NCBI GenBank assembly: GCA_030699515.1
Contig: JAUYME010000001.1
Location: 1-9,640 of the forward strand
Direction: 5' to 3'
DNA length: 9,640 nucleotides
Source: a bacterium
Lineage (GTDB): Bacteria; Patescibacteriota; Minisyncoccia; UBA6257; 1-14-0-10-44-23
Below the pieces are notes generated by a model. It was given only the letters and a program-made list of their open reading frames with translations, was not told the origin of the DNA and did not search any database. The translations under genes and the position numbers were made by a program. Positions 1 to 3,494 of the stretch are shown here, piece by piece (position 1 is the stretch's first letter; each line of letters starts with the position of its first letter).

Positions 1-45
1 CCCAGGACGTCCGGTCACGATAATTAATTTAGGTTTTTTGTTCAT
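1..45 (-). CDS. P-loop NTPase/kinase, N-terminus only (cut by window edge)
   Basis: Only the first 15 codons are present, reading MNKKPKLIIVTGRPG. A short basic start, a hydrophobic beta strand (LIIV) and then TGRPG is the usual opening of a P-loop kinase or AAA-type ATP-binding protein, where GRPG begins the Walker A loop (GxxxxGK[ST]). The rest lies off the left edge, so the GK[ST] cannot be confirmed and the substrate is unknown. The gene is divergent from the kinase-like gene at 342-890, which also starts with a Walker A strand, so two small NTP-binding enzymes flank one regulatory gap. There is no clear Shine-Dalgarno sequence in front of the ATG. A 23-codon ORF ends 12 nt upstream on the same strand and might be co-transcribed. 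Confidence 0.6.
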   Translation of the reverse strand, partial: MNKKPKLIIVTGRPG

Positions 46-57
46 AGAAATAATGAT

Positions 58-129
58 TTAACCAGCCCCTACAATTTCGTACAACTCGTTTTTATCTAAA
101 CTAAGTGCTTGAATTTTATGCGCCTGCAT
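58..129 (-). CDS. possible 23-residue small ORF upstream of the partial P-loop gene
   Basis: An ATG at 129 opens a 23-codon frame, starting MQAHKIQALSLDKNELYE and ending IVGAG then TAA, 12 nt before the next minus-strand ATG. An in-frame stop lies just upstream of the ATG, so this is not the tail of a longer ORF. A candidate promoter precedes it: TTGCCT (162-167), a 17-nt spacer and TACTAT (139-144), both 4/6 matches, with the ATG about 9 nt after the -10. The composition (acidic and hydrophobic, helix-like) is plausible for a real peptide, but at this length an open frame can arise by chance. I recognise no family. It could be a leader peptide, a tiny first gene of an operon, or noise. Confidence 0.3.
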   Translation of the reverse strand: MQAHKIQALSLDKNELYEIVGAG

Positions 130-206
130 TTTTGCTTAATAGTATTTGTTCTAGAGTAAATAGGCAAATTCCAAACTTACAAAGCAGAGAAATTGCTGGA
201 TAAGTA

Positions 207-246
207 CCCACAATCCTGCTGTGCCGCGGCACAGTGGGATTGTGGG
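207..246. repeat. 40-bp palindrome with a TG/TG interior mismatch
   Basis: The outer arms CCCACAATCC and GGATTGTGGG enclose a TG on each side and an inner perfect palindrome CTGTGCCGCGGCACAG. As RNA it would be an 18-bp hairpin with one internal loop and almost no terminal loop. As DNA it is a symmetrical protein-binding site or cruciform. There is no T-tract after it on either strand, and both flanking genes point away from it, so it is unlikely to be a simple terminator. Confidence 0.75.
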
Positions 247-341
247 GAGAAGAATGAAGGGTGGTTAACCACCTAGTTAACCAGTTTGGCTGTTGACGTT
301 TTTACTAGCTCCGAAATTCTAAATCCTATATACTTTTTGTT

Positions 342-890
342 ATGAACAACATTGTATTTATTGGTGGGATCTACGGGGTTGGCAAAACCACTGTGGCGAA
401 CGCGCTTTTGGAAATGGATAGCCGGCTTGGATATATGCGAGCGAGCCAGCTTCTTTTTGATGCAGACCCCAGCGTGCAAAGAGCTACAAAATACAGCCAT
501 GATGACTTAGCCTACAACCAAGGGCTGATTGCGGATGAGGCGCTGAAGCGAATTGAGGCGGGCAAGCTCTACTTGTTTGACGGACACTTCAGTTTTATTA
601 ACAAAACTGAAGATGGCGTTGAGCTTCCTCCCTTTTCGTATTTTGAAAAGCTAAATCCAATTCTTTTTGTAATTCTTACGGAGGATGTAAGCGTTATTCA
701 TGAAAGGCTTAAGAAACGAGACGACTACCATTACGGCCAAGATTTTTTGGAGCTGATGCAAAAGGAGGAGCTAAAAGAAGCGCAAAGTGTTTCAGAAAAA
801 CTTGGTACTCCGCTCTACAATCTTATTGGCGACAACACAAAAACAGACGGGCTTGAGGAAAGGATAGTGGAACTCCTGAACAAACTTTAA
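342..890 (+). CDS. small P-loop nucleotide/shikimate-kinase-like ATP-binding protein
   Basis: This 182-residue cytoplasmic protein has the layout of small P-loop kinases. The first strand (IVFIG) leads into Walker A GIYGVGKTT (residues 9-17). LYLFDGH (76-82) follows, placed like the second acidic strand of adenylate-kinase-like enzymes. ILFVILTED (107-115) precedes an Arg/Lys-rich lid-like helix (ERLKKRD, 121-127). The phosphate acceptor cannot be assigned; nucleotide, nucleoside or RNA-modifying roles all remain possible. The ATG at 342 is chosen because strand one and Walker A begin immediately after it. There is no Shine-Dalgarno sequence; a TATACT at 329-334 suggests a very short leader. 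It is monocistronic here, ends TAA, and its stop overlaps the start of the terminator hairpin. It converges with mazF. Confidence 0.8.
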   Translation: MNNIVFIGGIYGVGKTTVANALLEMDSRLGYMRASQLLFDADPSVQRATKYSHDDLAYNQGLIADEALKRIEAGKLYLFDGHFSFINKTEDGVELPPFSYFEKLNPILFVILTEDVSVIHERLKKRDDYHYGQDFLELMQKEELKEAQSVSEKLGTPLYNLIGDNTKTDGLEERIVELLNKL

Positions 891-931
891 AAATCTCCGC
901 TATTGGACGACCGTCCAATAGCGGAGATTTT
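890..931. terminator. bidirectional intrinsic terminator between kinase and mazF
   Basis: A perfect 20-bp stem (890-909 with 912-931) has only a 2-nt loop. The arms begin AAAATCTCCGC and end GCGGAGATTTT, so each strand has an A-tract before and a T-tract after the GC-containing stem. It lies between the convergent kinase and mazF genes and can end transcription from both sides. Its inner part carries CTATTGGAC, a 9-mer that recurs at 1863 and 3368 in other intergenic hairpins. Confidence 0.85.
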
Positions 932-955
932 GTGGGCGGATGTTCAACTATCTGA

Positions 956-1315
956 CTATGTGGAATTTTTATTTATCAATAGTATGATTAAGCGTAGAAC
1001 TTCATCAAGTGATGTTTTTTGTATTGTGGTAATTTTTTTAGCTTTCCTTGCCTTCCAATCTACGCTTTTAATCTGATCGGCGAGCACAACACCGGATATT
1101 TTCAGCTTTTCCACCGCCACCTCAAAAGGGTAGCCCTTTATCTTTGAGCTTATTGGACAAACTAAGACTAAGGAGCTTTTTTGATTGTAGTTTTGGGGCG
1201 AAATTACCAGTGCTGGGCGCCTGCCCTTCTGCTCGTGTCCTGCTTGAGGATTAAAAGTGAGCCATACAATATCTCCTTTTCTGGGAATATAGCCCCTTGG
1301 CTTCTTGCTTACCAT
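956..1315 (-). CDS. mazF: MazF/PemK-family endoribonuclease toxin
   Basis: This 119-residue protein aligns along its length with E. coli MazF (111 residues), a ribosome-independent mRNA interferase. Shared landmarks are GDIVWLTFNP (14-23), GHEQKGRRPALVISP (26-40), KGYPFEV (60-66) and a GVVLADQIKSVDWKAR block (75-90). The catalytic Arg of MazF (R29 in E. coli) corresponds to R33 and the nearby Glu to E28. The catalytic Thr52 position is Ser56, in PISS instead of PCTT, which keeps a hydroxyl. The N-terminus has four extra residues (KKPR). Its ATG overlaps the mazE stop by 7 nt, so translation is likely coupled, giving the usual antitoxin-first order. It should be active unless MazE is bound. 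It ends TAG before the shared terminator at 890-931. Confidence 0.93.
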   Translation of the reverse strand: MVSKKPRGYIPRKGDIVWLTFNPQAGHEQKGRRPALVISPQNYNQKSSLVLVCPISSKIKGYPFEVAVEKLKISGVVLADQIKSVDWKARKAKKITTIQKTSLDEVLRLIILLINKNST

Positions 1316-1554
1316 GCTTCTTTCCCTTGTGCATTACCCCAGCCCTCCTCTTTATGCTTATTTGCATCCGTAATGGCTTCAAGCAGATCGTCTAAATTTT
1401 CCTTTTTGCTTTGAATTGGACGAAGTTGCATTTTATTTCCCAAAGCATCAATTGCAACAGGGCTACCTTCTTTAAGACGGAGTTTTTGGGTGATTTCTTT
1501 GGGCAATCTTATGGCTAAGCTATTCCCCCATTTTTGAACCTTTCTTTTTTCCAT
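1309..1554 (-). CDS. mazE: MazE-family antitoxin (AbrB-type DNA-binding protein)
   Basis: The 81-residue product has the swapped-hairpin AbrB/MazE domain at the N-terminus (KVQKWGNSLAIRLPKEI, residues 5-21, then LRLKEGSPVAID). Its acidic C-terminal tail ends WGNAQGKEAW, close to the toxin-binding tail of E. coli MazE (WGEPKDKEVW). It should neutralise MazF and repress its own operon. The open frame extends to an ATG at 1605, but those 17 codons would start inside the promoter and operator and match no family member, so the ATG at 1554 is the start. No Shine-Dalgarno precedes it. The leader from the predicted promoter would be about 24 nt. A TTGACA promoter overlapped by an inverted repeat lies directly upstream. 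Confidence 0.93.
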   Translation of the reverse strand: MEKRKVQKWGNSLAIRLPKEITQKLRLKEGSPVAIDALGNKMQLRPIQSKKENLDDLLEAITDANKHKEEGWGNAQGKEAW

Positions 1555-1570
1555 ATTTATAAAAAAATCA

Positions 1571-1596
1571 AATGTATACACATAAGTATATACATT
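1571..1596. promoter_or_regulatory. probable MazE/MazEF operator (inverted repeat)
   Basis: AATGTATACAC (1571-1581) and GTATATACATT (1586-1596) are inverted copies matching at 10 of 11 positions around a 4-nt centre (ATAA). The repeat covers the -10 of the mazE promoter and the predicted start of transcription. This is where an autorepressing toxin-antitoxin complex would bind. Confidence 0.65.
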
Positions 1597-1612
1597 ACTA
1601 AGCAATTGTCAA
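1585..1612 (-). promoter_or_regulatory. mazEF promoter
   Basis: On the minus strand, consensus TTGACA (1607-1612) is followed by a 16-nt spacer and TATACT (1585-1590, 5/6 match to TATAAT). It lies between the stop of the AbrB-like gene (1618) and mazE (1554), so mazEF can be transcribed independently of the upstream gene. Confidence 0.75.
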
Positions 1613-1617
1613 CTGCC

Positions 1618-1791
1618 TTACGCTTCCCAGTCTTCTATTTGAAGCTTCTTGCCGATTTTTTTCACTACCAACTTCTGCCGCTCCTGCCAGCCCAGCGAGC
1701 GAATAAAGTCTATTGGCAGGCTGATGGAATAGCTGCCGCGAGACTTTTGCAGGTTGCGCGTATTGCGGTTTTCTACTTTTTTTCTTCCCAT
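1618..1791 (-). CDS. small AbrB/MazE/SpoVT-like DNA-binding protein
   Basis: This is a complete 57-codon gene. The protein begins MGRKKVENRNTRNLQ, continues KSRGSYSISLPIDFI (residues 16-30) and RSLGWQERQKLVVKK (31-45), and ends with a KKLQIEDW strand. The pattern of S-Y-x-I-x-LP, a short helix, LGW, a hydrophobic strand and a final L-x-I-x-D strand is that of the AbrB/SpoVT swapped-hairpin fold, which binds DNA as a dimer. Short proteins of this type are, from memory, common in Parcubacteria. There is no toxin partner of its own. It sits 63 nt upstream of mazE on the same strand. The ATG lies 6 nt after a TATAAT with no room for a Shine-Dalgarno, so the mRNA may be leaderless. Repeats immediately upstream (1809-1854) may be its binding sites. 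Confidence 0.8.
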   Translation of the reverse strand: MGRKKVENRNTRNLQKSRGSYSISLPIDFIRSLGWQERQKLVVKKIGKKLQIEDWEA

Positions 1792-1797
1792 GGGTTT

Positions 1798-1803
1798 ATT
1801 ATA
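1798..1803 (-). promoter_or_regulatory. -10 box (TATAAT) of the AbrB-like gene
   Basis: A perfect TATAAT on the minus strand is separated from the ATG at 1791 by 6 nt, so transcription would start at or next to the A of ATG. No TTGACA is visible at 16-18 nt; that position falls within the inverted repeat at 1809-1854, which suggests an activator-dependent or repressed promoter. Confidence 0.55.
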
Positions 1804-1808
1804 ACCCG

Positions 1809-1854
1809 TATCCCTGGGTTATCCCTGGGATAACCCAGGGATAACCCAGGGATA
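1809..1854. repeat. perfect 21-bp inverted repeat made of four 11-bp units
   Basis: Two direct copies of TATCCCTGGGW are followed by two copies of the inverted unit TAACCCAGGGA, so 1809-1829 pairs perfectly with 1834-1854 around the 4-nt loop ATAA. It lies directly upstream of the -10 of the AbrB-like gene. The mix of tandem and inverted units looks like a multi-site operator; as RNA it would also be a strong hairpin. Confidence 0.85.
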
Positions 1855-1915
1855 AATCTAAGCTATTGGACGGCCCCTCCAGAGGCGGGCAGGCGTTCAA
1901 TGTCTGAGATTTTTG
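1854..1915. terminator. imperfect hairpin downstream of the YHYH gene, possible terminator
   Basis: AAATCTAAGCTATTGGACG (1854-1872) pairs with CGTTCAATGTCTGAGATTT with two mismatches and two G-U pairs. The arms enclose a second small GC hairpin (GCCCCTCC / GGCGGGC). It begins 4 nt past the YHYH stop and resembles a decayed version of the terminator at 890-931, sharing CTATTGGACG. The T-tract is short on the minus strand, so termination efficiency is doubtful. Confidence 0.5.
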
Positions 1916-1918
1916 AGC

Positions 1919-2836
1919 TTAGCGTCTTGGGGGTCTGCTTCCTTGTGAAGGGCCTTGTTGGCTTGGAGCTCCAGCGCCGGGGCCAGGGCCACTGGCTAAA
2001 CTTGGGTCTGGCTCACCGTGTAGGCAGCGAGAAATAACGGGAAACTCGCTTGTGATTAAGTATAGATACTGGCCATCTATTTCTATGCCGTTGCAATCGT
2101 CTAAGTCCCCCAGCCCTTCTTGGTACTCAAAGTCTTGAGTGTAAGTCCCATCGTAAGTTCCGCCTGGGCCGCTAGGGCGGGTTCCGGATTTAAGCTGATA
2201 GCTAGGAGAGTAAGAGTTGCTTTGGCTGTAATAAATTGGAAAGCCGTCTGCGGCCCAGCCAAGGTGGATTAAATCCCCTTCTTGATCTTCAAGTGCACTT
2301 TCAAGCAGGCCCTGTGGAACTGCGTGATAGTGGTAGGTTCCGTTTGGCTGAACGTGGGCGTTAGACCAATCTATGCCAAGGCCTCCCACACCATCTACAA
2401 AAGCCTCGCTTACCCATCCTGTGCTTGGATCGTTGCTAAAGGCCTCTGCTGTTCCAGGCTCCATCGGTATGCCGTTTAAAGCTACGCCGGGGAGCTGCAC
2501 CGCAGTGGCGGTGACCTTGTATTCCGGATTTAGCGCCACTTTAAAGTCATGGTCCTGTTCGCTAATGCTATTTGGATTTCCAGCATTGGGGAAATTGCCA
2601 GTTTCATGGTTTGGCAAACCATCTGAGCTGATATAGCGATAGTTTGCGTCTGTTGTAATAACGGCGCTGCCGTAAGATCTTTCAGAATTGGCTTCTAAAT
2701 CTTCTTTAATATTTATGCTCTCTTCTGTTTCAGAGTCTTGACCATCCTTAAGGGCTAGGTCATCAGAGCTGGCGCCAATCCACACGCCAAGGCCCAGCAC
2801 TACTATTAGTAGCGCAATAATTACTATGTTTTTCAT
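1919..2836 (-). CDS. YHYH-domain protein, membrane-anchored or secreted
   Basis: The 305-residue product starts with one hydrophobic segment (residues 4-22, IVIIALLIVVLGLGVWIGA) after MKN, a signal anchor or uncleaved signal peptide. An acidic linker follows (about 25-55), then a YHYH domain. Its hallmark is HVQPNGTYHYHAVPQGLLE (161-179, YHYH at 168-171), followed by HLGWAADGFPIYY (191-203), which matches the family's G-x-A-x-DG-[FY]-P-[IV]-Y stretch. Cys248 and Cys271 could form an extracytoplasmic disulphide. The last 30 residues are a Gly/Pro/Ser/Gln-rich low-complexity tail ending RPPRR. The clustered His residues suggest metal binding, but no activity is established for the family as far as I know. 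It is transcribed alone from an extended -10 promoter placed so that the mRNA would be leaderless. Confidence 0.85.
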   Translation of the reverse strand: MKNIVIIALLIVVLGLGVWIGASSDDLALKDGQDSETEESINIKEDLEANSERSYGSAVITTDANYRYISSDGLPNHETGNFPNAGNPNSISEQDHDFKVALNPEYKVTATAVQLPGVALNGIPMEPGTAEAFSNDPSTGWVSEAFVDGVGGLGIDWSNAHVQPNGTYHYHAVPQGLLESALEDQEGDLIHLGWAADGFPIYYSQSNSYSPSYQLKSGTRPSGPGGTYDGTYTQDFEYQEGLGDLDDCNGIEIDGQYLYLITSEFPVISRCLHGEPDPSLASGPGPGAGAPSQQGPSQGSRPPRR

Positions 2837-2842
2837 CTTTGG

Positions 2843-2851
2843 ATTATATCA
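2843..2851 (-). promoter_or_regulatory. extended -10 promoter of the YHYH gene
   Basis: TGATATAAT on the minus strand combines the extended -10 TG with a perfect TATAAT. It lies 6 nt before the ATG at 2836, so the transcript would begin at about the start codon. Its TGA is the edge of the terminator stem at 2849-2882. The -35 position falls inside that hairpin and has no consensus. Confidence 0.6.
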
Positions 2852-2882
2852 AAAATTCTCGCTTTTGGGCGAGAATTTTTGA
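2849..2882. terminator. intrinsic terminator at the end of the str operon
   Basis: A perfect 14-bp stem TCAAAAATTCTCGC / GCGAGAATTTTTGA surrounds a 6-nt loop. Both strands have a T5 run on the 3' side of the GC part, so it can act in both directions. It lies about 130 nt beyond the rpsJ stop on the operon strand and immediately before the YHYH promoter, so it should insulate that gene from str-operon read-through. Confidence 0.8.
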
Positions 2883-2884
2883 TA

Positions 2885-2938
2885 GATCCGCGTGTAGATT
2901 TGCGGAGTGTCTTATTGGATCCGCGTGCAGATCCGCGC
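2885..2938 (+). repeat. two copies of a 21-nt GATCCGCGTGYAGAT repeat
   Basis: Copies at 2885-2905 and 2918-2938 read GATCCGCGTGTAGAT then TTGCGG, and GATCCGCGTGCAGAT then CCGCGC. The same element occurs twice on the opposite strand in the rpsL leader (8042-8062 and 8100-8120). Confidence 0.7.
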
Positions 2939-2983
2939 TTAGAGCATTTTTATCTCCACCCCGTAAAGCTGCAACAGCGGCAA
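2939..2983 (-). pseudogene. remnant of a duplicated rpsJ 3' end
   Basis: On the minus strand this reads LPLLQLYGVEIKML then TAA. The intact S10 just upstream ends LNLPAGVDVEIKML then TAG. The last seven codons (2939-2959 against 3012-3032) encode the same VEIKML plus stop and differ at only 4 of 21 bases, all synonymous third positions or the stop type. The copy is shifted by one frame relative to rpsJ (stops 73 nt apart), so it is not simple read-through. A stem with arms CCCCGT / ACGGGG (2959-3001) covers much of it. Confidence 0.55.
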
Positions 2984-3011
2984 GCGCTGGCATCCACGGG
3001 GCAGGCATCTA

Positions 3012-3341
3012 CTAGAGCATTTTAATTTCAACGTCTACTCCGGCTGGGAGATTTAGATTGCTTAAGCTTTCAATAATCTCGTGGCTGGGGTTTACGATAT
3101 CAATGAGTCGCTTGTGAATTCTTAGTTCAAACTGCTCTCTTGCGTCTTTGTGAACGAAGGTAGAGCGGTTGACTGTGTACTTGTGGAACTGAGTTGGAAG
3201 CGGAATAGGCCCTCTTACTTCAGCGTCATGACGCTTTGCGGTTTCAACAATTTGCTTAGCGCTACTATCAATAAGCTTGGTGTCGTAAGCTTTGATTTTT
3301 AATCTAAGCTTAGTTGATTCTTCTTTTTTCTTTGCTGCCAT
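3012..3341 (-). CDS. rpsJ: 30S ribosomal protein S10
   Basis: The 109-residue protein matches S10 (103 in E. coli) from KLRLKIKAYDTKLIDSSA (11-28) through IVETAKRHDAEVRGPIPLPT (32-51) and HVNKDAR-like FVHKDAREQFELR (62-74) to the C-terminal AGVDVEIKML. S10 is part of the 30S head and, as NusE, can join antitermination complexes. The N-terminus is a few basic residues longer (MAAKKKEES). It is the last gene of the str operon here, 153 nt after tuf, and is followed by a terminator rather than by rplC. No Shine-Dalgarno is seen. Upstream, GGTAT / ATACC arms (3358-3362 and 3383-3387) enclose a GTCC / GGAC stem and may form a leader hairpin. Confidence 0.97.
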   Translation of the reverse strand: MAAKKKEESTKLRLKIKAYDTKLIDSSAKQIVETAKRHDAEVRGPIPLPTQFHKYTVNRSTFVHKDAREQFELRIHKRLIDIVNPSHEIIESLSNLNLPAGVDVEIKML

Positions 3342-3357
3342 GATCTTTAGTTTTTGA

Positions 3358-3387
3358 GGTATTCGTCCTATTGGACTGGCCTATACC
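3358..3387 (-). promoter_or_regulatory. possible hairpin in the rpsJ leader
   Basis: Arms GGTAT and ATACC enclose an inner GTCC-TATT-GGAC stem-loop, ending 17 nt before the rpsJ ATG. It could slow or regulate rpsJ translation or be an RNA processing site. The stem is short, so this is tentative. Confidence 0.3.
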
Positions 3388-3460
3388 CTAATTTAGTCTT
3401 TAGTTATTAGTTGATAGGTTATAGTTTTAGAATTCTTTTGGTCTTATTTACGCTTAGCCT

Positions 3461-3490
3461 TCCTTCTATAAACTATCCTTCTATAAACTA
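3461..3490. repeat. 15-bp perfect tandem duplication after tuf
   Basis: TCCTTCTATAAACTA occurs twice back to back (3461-3475 and 3476-3490), ending 4 nt before the tuf stop codon position. It is probably a slippage duplication in AT-rich spacer DNA. Confidence 0.85.
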
Positions 3491-3494
3491 CGAA

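Larger units (their letters stand above)
46..341. promoter_or_regulatory. divergent intergenic region with palindromes
   Basis: This 296-nt gap separates divergent P-loop genes and should hold both promoters. Apart from the possible 23-codon ORF, I see no gene and no tRNA. It contains a long perfect palindrome (207-246), a self-complementary 12-mer GTGGTTAACCAC (261-272) followed by a second GTTAAC at 276-281, and a TTGACG (293-298) with no good -10 at 16-18 nt. TATACT (329-334) lies 7 nt before the ATG at 342 and is the best -10 candidate for the plus-strand gene. Confidence 0.5.

Noticed and set aside
207..246. The 40-bp palindrome as a normal intrinsic terminator
   Set aside because: There is no T-tract on either strand, and the flanking genes are divergent.
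1555..1605. Upstream ATG extending MazE by 17 residues
   Set aside because: It would place the start inside the promoter and operator, and the added residues (MLSNVYTYVYTFDFFIN) have no counterpart in MazE.
1534..1833. 99-codon plus-strand frame across the mazE promoter and the AbrB-like gene
   Set aside because: It is antisense to the 57-residue AbrB-like gene, which has clear family similarity. It is a shadow frame.
1809..1854. Resemblance of AGGGATAAC to a homing-endonuclease site
   Set aside because: Only part of such a site matches, and the sequence is fully explained by the 11-bp inverted tandem repeat.
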